This document shows positions 24,462-33,444 of a DNA stretch of 64,000 nucleotides, one piece after another. Made by a program: the position numbers and the translations under genes. Each line of letters opens with the position of its first letter. Within the stretch, counting starts at the first letter, position 1. The notes beneath the pieces are model-generated. The model was not told the origin of the DNA. It did not search any database and worked only from the letters and a program-made list of their open reading frames with translations. The DNA comes from [Clostridium] asparagiforme DSM 15981 (GTDB taxonomy: Bacteria > Bacillota > Clostridia > Lachnospirales > Lachnospiraceae). The stretch lies in NCBI GenBank assembly GCA_025149125.1, contig CP102272.1:4092001-4156000 (forward strand), written 5' to 3'.

Positions 24462-27400
24462 TTAACCCCGCCCCTTCCCGCTGCCATCCAGCACGTTTCG
24501 CAGGCTGCCCCGCAGTATCTCCACGTCGATGGGCTTGGCCACATGTGCGGTCATCCCCGCCTCCATGGCCGCCTTCACATCCTCCGCGAAGGCGTTGGCC
24601 GTCATGGCGATGATGGGAATAACCGCCGCATCCGGCCGCTCCATGCTGCGGATGGCTCTGGTGGCTTCGTACCCGTTCATTTCCGGCATCTGGACATCCA
24701 TCAGGATGGCGTCGTAGGTGCCGGGAGCCGCCTCCGCAAAAGCCCGCACCGCCTGGGCTCCGTTCTGGCGCACCACGGTTTTGGCCCCATACATGGACAG
24801 CAGCTCGCAGAGAATCTCCGCATTGATCTCGTTGTCCTCCGCCACTAAAAACAGCCGCCCGCCAAAGGTCCTGCGGTTCACTTCATCCGCATACTGCCGT
24901 CCGTCCGGCTCGCCTGCGCTCTGCCCGCAGCTCTCCCCGCCGTCCTCCGCGATCTCGCCTTCCAGCTCCACTTGGAATACCGTGCCCTGGTGCACCACGC
25001 TCTCCACCGAGATCGCTCCGCCCATCAGGTTCACCAGTCCCTTGGTGATGCTGAGGCCCAGGCCGGTTCCCTCCACGCGCGTGGTCTGCCTGCTGCGGGT
25101 AAATGGCTCGAACACATGATTTAAAAATTCTTCCGTCATACCTACCCCGGTATCGCTCACCGTAAACCGGTACCGGGCGCAGTCCCTTCCCACCGGCGGG
25201 ATCTCCTCCGCCTGAAAGTCCACGCAGCCCCCCTCCGGGGTATATTTCACCGCATTGCTCAGAATGTTGATCAGGATCTGATTGATCCGCAGCGCATCCC
25301 CGTAGAAGCAGGGATGGACGATCTCTCCGGCCTGAATTGAAAACGTAAGTCCCGCCGACCTGGCCTGGGAGGACATGATCGCGGAGAGCTGCCCCAACAT
25401 CTCACGGATGGATATCCGCATGCGGTTTAAGGTGATCTGGGAGCTCTCAATCTTGCTCATATCCAGAATATCGTTGATCAGACTCAACAGGTGCCTCGAG
25501 GAAATCGAGATCTTCTGCAGGCAGTCCGTCACCCGCTCCTGGTCCCCCAGATGAGCCATAGCCAGGGCGGTCATGCCCATGATGGCGTTCATGGGGGTCC
25601 GGATATCGTGGCTCATGGTAGAGAGGAAATCGCTCTTGGCCCGGTTCGCCTCCTCGGCCCGCGACAGCGCGTTCTCCAGCTCCCGCTTGGTCCTGCGCTC
25701 GGCCGCCAGCATATCCGTCACATCCGCCCGCACCAGGCAGATGGTGCCGTGGTTCACATCGCCCCACATAACATTGACCTGCTTGTAACGCTCCTGACCG
25801 TTCTCATTGCAGGAGAACAGAAAATCGTATCCGCCGGGTTTTTCCTCCAGCTTTTCCCGCATAACTTCAATCCGAAACTGACGGCGCGCTTCCTCCTGAT
25901 CCGCCTTCGAGGCGTGATGGTCCACAAAACGGCTTACGGCATCGCTGTATTGCTCCACAAAATAGGGGGGCAGATTTTCCAGCACCGTCTCCCGGGTATA
26001 AAGCGTCAGGCTGCTCTGGCTGATATTGATAAAGCCCGCCAGCTCAAAGGTGTACGCGATCACATGGAGCATCCCCTGCTGTTCCCGGACGGATTCCGTG
26101 ATATCCGCCCTGGCCACACAGACCCTGTACAGGCGCAGGTCCACCGCCGAGATCGTGATATTCTTGGTGCGGATACAGCCGTTTAAGTCCACCATGGAAA
26201 ATGCCAGGGTGTAGGAGCTCTCCCGCTCCAGTCTCTTCAAAATATACTCCGGATTCAGGGCCTCGCGCATGCGCGCCCGGTCCCGGGGCACCACCTCGTG
26301 CAGGAGCACGTCTTCCACCCGTCGGGAATAGCTGCCCTCGCTGGTCCTAATTCCGCTGTCCAGCTCATCGCCGGAAAGGAGGTAATACCGGTCCTGCCTC
26401 AGATCCACATCTGAGATAAAGTCGTAACCCTTTGCGGAGATCTGCTTCATAATGCGGTCCACAATGGTCCGCCGGGTAATATCCGTCACCGTCAGAATTC
26501 CGGTGACGTCGCCGCTGTCCGGGGTAGCCACCAGATTCATATTGACCTGGACATACCGGCCCGTCTCCTCCTTGGGCGGACGCATAAAACATTCCAGGCG
26601 CCGTTCCACGTCCCCTCTCTGAAACGCTTCCAGCGCCGGTTTATTCAGATAAATGTCCAGGAATTTCCGCCGCTCCTCCTCGTCCACCACCAAACTGCTC
26701 AGGCCGCTAAAAAAGTCCTCCCGCACCGATCCGAAGGTTCCAAGCAGATTGGAATCCGTGTAATCGATAATCTCCAGAATCCGGTTCTGCGTGATATTGC
26801 AGTGGCCCAAAACCAAGGCATCCGGCCCCTGAGTCTGGTAATGCTGCATGATCAGATCCTTGTACTGCTGCCGCAGCCTGCTCTGCTCCTCACGCTCCCT
26901 GGTCATGTCGCGGTACACGGAATAAACCCGGGCCTCGCCCGCCTCGCTCTCAATCAGGGACAGGGTGTTTTTCACCCACACGTAACCTCCGCCGCCTTTT
27001 CGCAGCCGGTAGACGATCTCGCAGTGGTTCTCATCCCCGGCGATGTATTCCGCCATCTGCCGGTTCACATACCCGCGGTCCTCCGGATGCACGCCCGCCA
27101 TGGCATCCCGCCGGTACAGCTCCCAGGCCTGATCCATGGTCATCTCCGTCATGGCGGCAAAGCCCTCGGACATAAACTCCGGCTCCATTTTCCCCTGCGC
27201 ATCGAGCCGGACCACCGCAACGCCTCCGGGCAGATTTTTCAGAACCGTCTCAAAATACTGCGCCAGCCGCTCCTTCTCCCTGCGCAGCTCAACCGCCCCG
27301 GTCACATCCCGGACGATCTTCACATAGGCCGGGATCCCGTTCCAGTCCGTCTCTCTGAAGGAAGTGCTGTAAAAGCTCCCGGTTTCCGGCACAATCATCT

Positions 27401-28790
27401 CGTGCTCCAGTCCGTCCGGTTCCCGCGTCTTAAGCGAACAGTATTCGCAGGGCCTGTCCTTTCCGTACAGGGCCTGATAGCATTTCTGCCCCACCCTCTC
27501 CCTTCCGTCCGCAAAGAAGCGCTTGGACTCATTGACGTAGAGCAGGTCATAATTTTCTTTCTCGATCACGTAGATTCCATCCGCCAGATCGCCGGCCAGG
27601 TTCTGGAACAGGCGGTTTTCCGCGGACAGACCGGTAAACACGGCGTAAAACTTCGGGCGGTCCGCCAACGGCCCGATCCGCCTGCCGTTAAGGTGAATCC
27701 AGATCAGGCCGCCTTCCTTGTGGCGCATGCGGTAGGATACGTCCAGAACCTCCCCGCTGGCCAGCGCCGCCCTGGCCGCGGCGCTCACCCGGTCCCGATC
27801 GTGCTCGTAGACCAGGTTCATGGCATCGCGGCCGGCCAGACGCCCGTACTCTTCCCTGGTGTGCCCGGAAAGCTTCATCACTCCGTCCGAGAAGTAGTGG
27901 AGCACAAAACGCCCGTCCTCGATCTGATAGCTGGCGATGCCGCCCGGAATGGAATTGACCAGGTGATCCATCTCCTGCCTGGCCTCCTTCAGATCCGTAA
28001 TATTGTGAAAAACGCAGTGGAGCAGCGGGAAACCGTCTTCCTCCCCGATCCACTTGATCTGCGCGCGGACCCAGACGATGTGGCCGTCCCGGTGCTGTTT
28101 GCGAAATTCCATGGTGGCCAGCCCCTTCGTGCGGATCACCTCCAGCGCCCTGGAGACCACCTCGGCCGTGTCCTCCCAGTAGGTCATATTTGCCGCATCG
28201 CCTTTTGCCAGTTCCCGGTACTCCTCCGCCGTATAGCCGGACAGTTCCGGCACCCCGTCCGAAAAGTACACGGTCTCAAACCGGTCGGAAACCTTGTAAA
28301 TGGCAACCCCGCCCGGAATCGCGTTGATGATGTCCTGCAGCTCCTCATTGGCCTCCGCCAGCTCCCGTTCCAGCCAGCTCAGCCCGGCCTCACGTTCCTT
28401 CTGTCCCCCGTCTCCACCGCTTCGGGCCACGAACAGGCTCTTAACCCGCCATTCCCCGCCGTCCAGAGCGAGCACGGCAAACACACTCCGGTGGATAACC
28501 GCCTGGGAGTTATATAACGTCAACTCCACGGACAGACTGCACACGCCTTCCGCCAGAGTCTGCTCACAAAATTCAGAAAATGCGCAGACAAACGGCTCCT
28601 GAATCTTCCGAACTGCCTCCCCAATACTCCGGGTCATCCCCTCCACGCCGTGGACTGGACCAAAACCGTCGGGATTCACAATCTCCACATCCCCCACCGA
28701 CAGGGCCGCCGCCAGCTCCACATTCCGCTGTTCATACCAGGCACGGCAAAATGCTTTCAGCGTTTCCCTGGCCGTTCTCTGCATATCCAT
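24462..28790 (-). CDS. Multi-PAS hybrid sensor histidine kinase/response regulator with an N-terminal NTF2-like domain
   Basis: About 1442 residues from ATG 28790 (MDMQRTARE), with GGAGGA 8 nt upstream; the longer frame to 28913 overlaps the predicted promoter. Residues ~5-130 look like a SnoaL/NTF2-like fold. Six to seven PAS-type units follow (~150-1040); units 1, 2 and 4 share the wording (N)xIPGGVA, and unit 3 has a Cys cluster (KCYQALYGKDRPCEYC). Then HisKA with the phospho-acceptor His in STMSHDIRTP (~1061), HATPase with VSDTGVGM and GTGLGLSI, and a receiver with AEDN and the acceptor Asp in ILMDVQMP (~1365). No membrane segment is evident, so it probably senses cytoplasmic signals. No output regulator is adjacent. 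Confidence 0.93.
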   Translation of the reverse strand: MDMQRTARETLKAFCRAWYEQRNVELAAALSVGDVEIVNPDGFGPVHGVEGMTRSIGEAVRKIQEPFVCAFSEFCEQTLAEGVCSLSVELTLYNSQAVIHRSVFAVLALDGGEWRVKSLFVARSGGDGGQKEREAGLSWLERELAEANEELQDIINAIPGGVAIYKVSDRFETVYFSDGVPELSGYTAEEYRELAKGDAANMTYWEDTAEVVSRALEVIRTKGLATMEFRKQHRDGHIVWVRAQIKWIGEEDGFPLLHCVFHNITDLKEARQEMDHLVNSIPGGIASYQIEDGRFVLHYFSDGVMKLSGHTREEYGRLAGRDAMNLVYEHDRDRVSAAARAALASGEVLDVSYRMRHKEGGLIWIHLNGRRIGPLADRPKFYAVFTGLSAENRLFQNLAGDLADGIYVIEKENYDLLYVNESKRFFADGRERVGQKCYQALYGKDRPCEYCSLKTREPDGLEHEMIVPETGSFYSTSFRETDWNGIPAYVKIVRDVTGAVELRREKERLAQYFETVLKNLPGGVAVVRLDAQGKMEPEFMSEGFAAMTEMTMDQAWELYRRDAMAGVHPEDRGYVNRQMAEYIAGDENHCEIVYRLRKGGGGYVWVKNTLSLIESEAGEARVYSVYRDMTREREEQSRLRQQYKDLIMQHYQTQGPDALVLGHCNITQNRILEIIDYTDSNLLGTFGSVREDFFSGLSSLVVDEEERRKFLDIYLNKPALEAFQRGDVERRLECFMRPPKEETGRYVQVNMNLVATPDSGDVTGILTVTDITRRTIVDRIMKQISAKGYDFISDVDLRQDRYYLLSGDELDSGIRTSEGSYSRRVEDVLLHEVVPRDRARMREALNPEYILKRLERESSYTLAFSMVDLNGCIRTKNITISAVDLRLYRVCVARADITESVREQQGMLHVIAYTFELAGFINISQSSLTLYTRETVLENLPPYFVEQYSDAVSRFVDHHASKADQEEARRQFRIEVMREKLEEKPGGYDFLFSCNENGQERYKQVNVMWGDVNHGTICLVRADVTDMLAAERRTKRELENALSRAEEANRAKSDFLSTMSHDIRTPMNAIMGMTALAMAHLGDQERVTDCLQKISISSRHLLSLINDILDMSKIESSQITLNRMRISIREMLGQLSAIMSSQARSAGLTFSIQAGEIVHPCFYGDALRINQILINILSNAVKYTPEGGCVDFQAEEIPPVGRDCARYRFTVSDTGVGMTEEFLNHVFEPFTRSRQTTRVEGTGLGLSITKGLVNLMGGAISVESVVHQGTVFQVELEGEIAEDGGESCGQSAGEPDGRQYADEVNRRTFGGRLFLVAEDNEINAEILCELLSMYGAKTVVRQNGAQAVRAFAEAAPGTYDAILMDVQMPEMNGYEATRAIRSMERPDAAVIPIIAMTANAFAEDVKAAMEAGMTAHVAKPIDVEILRGSLRNVLDGSGKGRG

Positions 28791-28911
28791 CTGCTCGTTC
28801 CTCCACCCGGGCGGCGCTCTCCCCGGCGCCTTCCCCAACACAGCCCAGCTTCCGGCCCCTCCGGCGCTGCCGCTGTCCCAATCGGTTTCCTTCTCTCCAT
28901 ATATGTCTCTC

Positions 28912-28940
28912 ATTTTATCATAAATTCCAAAATCCTACAA
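28912..28940 (-). promoter_or_regulatory. Promoter of the hybrid kinase gene
   Basis: On the minus strand TTGTAG (28940-28935), a 17-nt spacer and TAAAAT (28917-28912). Transcription would start near 28905, inside the longer ORF, which supports the start codon at 28790. Confidence 0.5.
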
Positions 28941-28983
28941 TCTATTTACAATTTCCCACACAAGGACGCGTTACAAAACGCAT

Positions 28984-29030
28984 CAAAACAGGAGGCGCAG
29001 CCCCGGCCTTCCGCCGTCATCTGCGCCTCC
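28984..29030 (-). terminator. Terminator of the ctpA gene
   Basis: GGAGGCGCAG pairs perfectly with CTGCGCCTCC (28991-29030), followed on the minus strand by TGTTTT. Confidence 0.75.
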
Positions 29031-29068
29031 CAAATCATTCATATTTCAACCGCATACCGGCCCGAAAC

Positions 29069-30460
29069 TCAGCCCGGATTCGCCTCTCCGATCTCGTCCT
29101 TCACCACTTCCACCGCGCGCTGCACCTGGTTGTCCTCCTCGGGCTTCACCACCGCCTGGGTCTTTAACTCCTCGTCCAGTTCCACCACCACGTCCGGCTC
29201 AATGCCCTTTCCGTGGAGGTCAAAGCCGCTGGGGGTATAGTAGTGGCTCACCGTAATCTTGATGGCGGAACCGTCGCCCAGGGGCATCAGGCTCTGCACA
29301 ATTCCCTTGCCGTAGGAGGTGGTTCCAACCACGGTCACCCAGTTATAATCCTTGAGCGCCCCGGTCAGCACCTCGGAGGCGCTGGCCGACTCGCCGTTGA
29401 TCAGCACGGCGATGGGCAGGTCCACCTGATGGCCGTCGGAAGCGGTGTAGTGATCGCCCTTTCCGTTCTTGTCCGCCGTGTAAACAATCATGGTTTTCCC
29501 CTCGCCCTTGTCGTAGCGGGTCAGATTGTCGGGCAGAAGATAGTCCGCGATGTCCACAGCGCCGTTTAACACGCCGCCGGGATTGCTGCGCAGATCCAGC
29601 ACCAGGCCTTTCATCCCCTGAGACTCCAGATCGTCCAGCGCATCCTTGAACTGCTGGGTGGTGACCAGGTCAAACTGCGTGATCATAATGTAGCCGATCT
29701 GATCCGCCAGCATCTGATGCTCCACCGTGGGAACCTCGATGCTCCGCCTGGTCAGCGTCATCTCCACATACTCGTCCTTCTCCTGGCGGTACACGGTGAT
29801 GTGAACCTGGCTGCCCTCCTGGCCCTTGATGTAGTTGTTCACCAGAATGGTCAGGCTCTCGTTGGCCACCACCTTATCCTCCACCTTGTAGAGGATATCG
29901 CCGGGCTTCATTCCCGCCTCAAAGGCAGGCGAGTTCTCAAACACACGCACAATGGTGCACAGGCCGGTGTTCCGGTTCTGGCTCAGCATGGCGCCGATGC
30001 CGGAGTAAACGCCCTCGGTGCTCTCCTGCATCTCCTTGTAATCCTCAGCCGTGTAATACTCGGAATATGGGTCGTCCAGACCGGCAAGCATCCCCTTGTA
30101 GATGTAATCCTCCACATTCTCCATATCCTCGTCGTAGAGGAAATACCGGTCGATGATATTCTGAATCAGGGACATTTTCGTGTTGATCTGTTCATAATCC
30201 AGCTCGTTCCCAGCCTTCTCCTTGCCGTCGGTGATCCCGGGCCCCGTCTGGGAGGCCTCCGGGCGGCTTCCGCCCCGCCCCATACTCCTGCTGAACAGGT
30301 AAATCCCCAAAGACATACCCACCACGATCAGACCGGCGAATACCGTCACAAGAGCGCCCGCTAAGACGCCGTGCCAGAAACGGCTGTTTCCCTCCGGACG
30401 CCTGGGCGGCATCGGGTTCTCCTGGTTCATATTCTCGTTGAAATTGTTCTGATTATCCAC
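29069..30460 (-). CDS. ctpA: S41-family carboxy-terminal processing peptidase (CtpA-like)
   Basis: 463 residues from GTG 30460, with AGGAG 7 nt upstream. A cytoplasmic Asn/Pro-rich stretch of ~28 residues precedes one membrane helix (~29-52), so the protease faces outward. A helical region follows, then a PDZ domain with GIGAML and MKPGDILYKV, and the S41 domain. The catalytic Ser is in INGESASASE and the catalytic Lys in TTSYGKGIVQ, so the Ser/Lys dyad is intact. It sits downstream of an M23 hydrolase and FtsEX, a common Firmicute order linking it to cell-wall remodelling. Confidence 0.94.
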   Translation of the reverse strand: MDNQNNFNENMNQENPMPPRRPEGNSRFWHGVLAGALVTVFAGLIVVGMSLGIYLFSRSMGRGGSRPEASQTGPGITDGKEKAGNELDYEQINTKMSLIQNIIDRYFLYDEDMENVEDYIYKGMLAGLDDPYSEYYTAEDYKEMQESTEGVYSGIGAMLSQNRNTGLCTIVRVFENSPAFEAGMKPGDILYKVEDKVVANESLTILVNNYIKGQEGSQVHITVYRQEKDEYVEMTLTRRSIEVPTVEHQMLADQIGYIMITQFDLVTTQQFKDALDDLESQGMKGLVLDLRSNPGGVLNGAVDIADYLLPDNLTRYDKGEGKTMIVYTADKNGKGDHYTASDGHQVDLPIAVLINGESASASEVLTGALKDYNWVTVVGTTSYGKGIVQSLMPLGDGSAIKITVSHYYTPSGFDLHGKGIEPDVVVELDEELKTQAVVKPEEDNQVQRAVEVVKDEIGEANPG

Positions 30461-30516
30461 TTTCTGTCTCCTATCTGTCCGCTACACTTCATCTTCCCGC
30501 AGCCTGCTTTGATCCG

Positions 30517-31725
30517 TCAGGGACTCACATAATTTCTCGGATTCACATAAGTCCCCCCGGACCGGATTCCGAAATGCAGATGCGGGCCCGTGGAATACCC
30601 CGTCGATCCCACCTTTGCGATCACCTGACCTTGCTTCACCTTTGCCCCTTTGCTCACCAACAGCTGGGAACAGTGCATGTACACCGTGCTGACCCCGCCG
30701 CCGTGATCGATCATGATATAATTCCCGGCCGAATAGCTGTATGTAGCGATCACCACCTCGCCATCCGCGGCCGCGATAATGTCGGCTCCGGTGCTGGCGC
30801 CGATATCCATTCCCTTGTGATTGCTGGACGCCCCTTCCGTGGGCGACTCCCGGTCCCCGAAGTTCGAGGTGATCCGGCTGCTGGAAGGGCAGGGCCACTT
30901 AAAACTAATATTCCCCAAATCCTTAACCGTATACGTTTGACCGGCCTGCTGAGCTTTCTTCTTCGCCTCTTCCTCCCTGCGCTTCATCTCAGCCTCGATC
31001 TGGCGCATCTTGTCCTCCTGGGCCTTGATGTCCGCCTCGTAACCGGCGATCTGGTCCTGGGTGGCGGAAATTTTAGAATTGTAGGCGGTGAGCTCCGCCT
31101 CCTTGTCAGCCAAAAGCTGCTTGACCGAAGCCTGCTTGGCTTTTGTGGAGTCCTGAAGCGCCACCAGCTCCACATGTTCCTGTTCCAGAGCGGCCTCCCG
31201 CTCCGCCACGGCCTCCTTGGTCTCCCGGTATTTCTCCAGCATATCCCGGTCGTACTCCGTGATCTTACTCACATACTCCGCCCGGTTTAACATCTGGGAA
31301 ATGCTCTTGGACTGCAAAATCAGGTCCAGATAGCTGGTATCCCCGCGCTCGTACATGTATTTGATCCTGAGCTTCATGGAGTCGTACTGATTCGCTTCCG
31401 TCTCCCTGGCCGCCGCCAGCTCGGTCTGGGCCTGGGCGATCTCCCCTTCCTTCTGAGCGATCTGATCCTCAAGCCTGGTAAGCTCGCCCGCAAGCTCGTT
31501 TAGATTGCCGTCCAGCTGACGCACGTACTTTTCCGTGTCCGCCTTCAGGCCCTCCAGCTGCTTTAACGCGTCCTCTGTTTTCTTTTTTTCCTGTTCCAGG
31601 GTCGTCACCTGGTCCTTGGCATCCTTTAAGCCCTGGCTGGTGGCGTAAGCAGTCGGACCGGCCAGAAGGCCCGCCGCAAGCACTCCCGCCGCAGCCAGAA
31701 GCCGCATTTGTTTCCATCGGTTCAT
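30517..31725 (-). CDS. EnvC-like murein hydrolase activator (coiled coil plus M23 peptidase domain)
   Basis: About 402 residues from ATG 31725 (MNRWKQMRLL), with GGGGCGAAAG upstream; an in-frame TTG lies eight codons earlier. A signal peptide ends near ATSQ. Residues ~35-265 are a long coiled coil rich in Glu, Lys and Ala. The C-terminal ~120 residues form a LytM/M23 domain with zinc ligands in HKGMD and HLHFG, so the metal site looks complete. The gene follows ftsX by 20 nt; in other bacteria FtsEX drives such coiled-coil hydrolases or activators across the membrane, and that role is inferred here. Confidence 0.92.
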   Translation of the reverse strand: MNRWKQMRLLAAAGVLAAGLLAGPTAYATSQGLKDAKDQVTTLEQEKKKTEDALKQLEGLKADTEKYVRQLDGNLNELAGELTRLEDQIAQKEGEIAQAQTELAAARETEANQYDSMKLRIKYMYERGDTSYLDLILQSKSISQMLNRAEYVSKITEYDRDMLEKYRETKEAVAEREAALEQEHVELVALQDSTKAKQASVKQLLADKEAELTAYNSKISATQDQIAGYEADIKAQEDKMRQIEAEMKRREEEAKKKAQQAGQTYTVKDLGNISFKWPCPSSSRITSNFGDRESPTEGASSNHKGMDIGASTGADIIAAADGEVVIATYSYSAGNYIMIDHGGGVSTVYMHCSQLLVSKGAKVKQGQVIAKVGSTGYSTGPHLHFGIRSGGTYVNPRNYVSP

Positions 31726-31745
31726 CTTCTTTCGCCCCTTTTTCG

Positions 31746-32654
31746 TCAAACCTTCAGATGCTTGTGTATGGTAAAGAAGCTCACCAAAAAGCCGATCCCC
31801 ACGCCCAGAGACATGGCGACCCCGGTCATATAGGGAAATATCTCCTGCAGCGGAAGGGGTGCGAAAATCCCCGTGATCACCTGGTAGCGCTCATTGATAA
31901 AGAGCACGGCCTTCTGGTACAAAAAATACATTCCGCCCAGGGGAATCATAGCTCCGAACAGCCCCAGCAGCACGCCTTCCACCACAAAGGGAGCCCGGAT
32001 CATATAGTTGGTAGCGCCGATCAGGCGCATGATTTCATTTTCCTGCCTGCGGAACGCCGCAGCCACGGAAATGGTATTGCTGATCAGGAATACGGCCACC
32101 GCCAGCAGCACGCCGATGATCACTGCGGACAGCAGGCCCACGATCTTGGCCGTGCTGGACAGACCGGCCACCGCGCTGTTGGAGTAATTCACCTTGCGCA
32201 CGCCGTCGATCAGCTGCAGCCGGGACACCACCTGATCCTGGTCCCCGATGTCGTTTAAGAAAATGGTAAATGAAGCGGAACCCGCCAGGGGATTGTCGTC
32301 GGCAAACCCCTCTGCCAGATCCTCCATGCCCTTAAAATACTCGGATTTAAAGGATTCCCATGCCTGTTCCGCGGAGACGTACTCCATCGTTCGCACCTCG
32401 CCCCAGGAGCGGATTTCATCCCCGATGGAAAGAATCCGGTCCTCCGGCAAATCGTCCGCGAAAAAGACGGTGATTCCCACCGTGGACTGGGCCACCTGGG
32501 TCACATTCTGCACATTGGCCACAATGGCGAAAAAAAGGCAGAATAAAAAAATACACGCAGAAATCGTCGCCATGGAAGCCAGGGAGAACAGGATATTTCT
32601 GCATATATTAATGATGCCCTGTTTCAGGCAATACCAAAATGTGCTAATTCTCAT
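31746..32654 (-). CDS. ftsX: Cell division protein FtsX
   Basis: 302 residues from ATG 32654 (MRISTFWYCLKQG); the longer frame to 32759 runs into ftsE in another phase and is rejected. One N-terminal helix (~20-45), an extracytoplasmic domain of ~115 residues, then three C-terminal helices, the standard FtsX layout. FRRQENEIMRLIGATNYMIRAPF is the conserved FtsX/MacB cytoplasmic segment. It forms the membrane part of FtsEX and is translationally coupled to ftsE by an 11-nt overlap. Confidence 0.95.
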   Translation of the reverse strand: MRISTFWYCLKQGIINICRNILFSLASMATISACIFLFCLFFAIVANVQNVTQVAQSTVGITVFFADDLPEDRILSIGDEIRSWGEVRTMEYVSAEQAWESFKSEYFKGMEDLAEGFADDNPLAGSASFTIFLNDIGDQDQVVSRLQLIDGVRKVNYSNSAVAGLSSTAKIVGLLSAVIIGVLLAVAVFLISNTISVAAAFRRQENEIMRLIGATNYMIRAPFVVEGVLLGLFGAMIPLGGMYFLYQKAVLFINERYQVITGIFAPLPLQEIFPYMTGVAMSLGVGIGFLVSFFTIHKHLKV

Positions 32655-33348
32655 AATAGAAGCGCTGCCTTTCCGGTGTGATGTAGCTGCCCGTGTCGTC
32701 GGTGATGATCCCGCGGTCCATGGTGATGACCCGCTTTCCCATCTCCTCCACCAGCTCATGGCTGTGGGTGATCACGACCACCGTGGTTCCACGCTGGTTG
32801 ATCTCGTCCAGAAGCCTCATGATCTCATGGGCATTGAAGCTGTCCAGATTGCCCGTGGGCTCATCGGCCAGCAGCACGTCCGGATCGTTGATCAGCGCCC
32901 TGGCAATGGCCACGCGCTGCTGCTCACCGCCGGAGAGCTGTCTTGGATAAGCCTTGTACTTGGCCGACAGACCCACCATGCGCAGCATCTCCGGCACGGA
33001 CTCCTTGATCACCCGCCCCGGAACGCCGATCACCCGCTGTGCAAACGCAACGTTCTCAAATACAGTGCGGTCTTTCAGGAGTCTGAAATCCTGAAAGACC
33101 ACGCCCAATCCTCTGCGATATTTGGGGACGAACCGGCGCGGCATGCGGCCTAAGTCCATGTCGTTCACCTTGATGCGTCCCTTTGTAGGCTCCAGCTCTT
33201 TGAGCAGCAGCTTCATCAGCGTGCTCTTGCCGGAACCGCTTCTCCCCACGATAAAGACAAACTCACCGTCCTCGATGGTGAGGCTGATATTTTTCAGCGC
33301 CTTGTTGCCCGTCTCATAGGTCTTGCTTACTCGATCGATCTCTATCAT
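32644..33348 (-). CDS. ftsE: Cell division ATP-binding protein FtsE
   Basis: 234 residues. Walker A GRSGSGKST (~36-44), signature LSGGEQQRV, Walker B VLLADEPTGNLD and the H-loop VITHSHE. The start MIEIDRVSKTYETGNKAL is typical of FtsE. With FtsX it couples ATP hydrolysis to cell-wall hydrolase control at division or, in some Firmicutes, sporulation. Confidence 0.96.
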   Translation of the reverse strand: MIEIDRVSKTYETGNKALKNISLTIEDGEFVFIVGRSGSGKSTLMKLLLKELEPTKGRIKVNDMDLGRMPRRFVPKYRRGLGVVFQDFRLLKDRTVFENVAFAQRVIGVPGRVIKESVPEMLRMVGLSAKYKAYPRQLSGGEQQRVAIARALINDPDVLLADEPTGNLDSFNAHEIMRLLDEINQRGTTVVVITHSHELVEEMGKRVITMDRGIITDDTGSYITPERQRFYYEN

Positions 33349-33374
33349 TCGCTGCTCCGAAATCTAATATCATG

Positions 33375-33444
33375 TGGGCCGCAGAATGCGGCCCATTACA
33401 TTCCGCAATCGCCCGTTCGCTTTGCGCACGGCCCATTACATTCA
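33375..33444 (-). repeat. Dispersed GC-rich 3'-end repeat, copies B1 and B2 in tandem
   Basis: A full copy (33405-33444) and a shortened one (33375-33403), both beginning GAATGTAATGGGCCG on the minus strand. The TGA stop codon of the PucR-type regulator (33444-33442) is the first three bases of copy B1. The shortened copy forms a neat hairpin (TGGGCCGCA...TGCGGCCCA). Confidence 0.8.

Noticed and set aside
26802..28517. 571-codon plus-strand ORF opposite the hybrid kinase
   Set aside because: Antisense shadow with a His/Leu/Pro/Arg-biased composition and no domain.
28791..28913. Extra 41 N-terminal residues of the hybrid kinase
   Set aside because: They begin at the predicted -10 and lack a ribosome site.
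32655..32759. Extended FtsX start
   Set aside because: The extension is the ftsE 3' end read in another frame; FtsX proteins start at MRISTFWY-like sequence.
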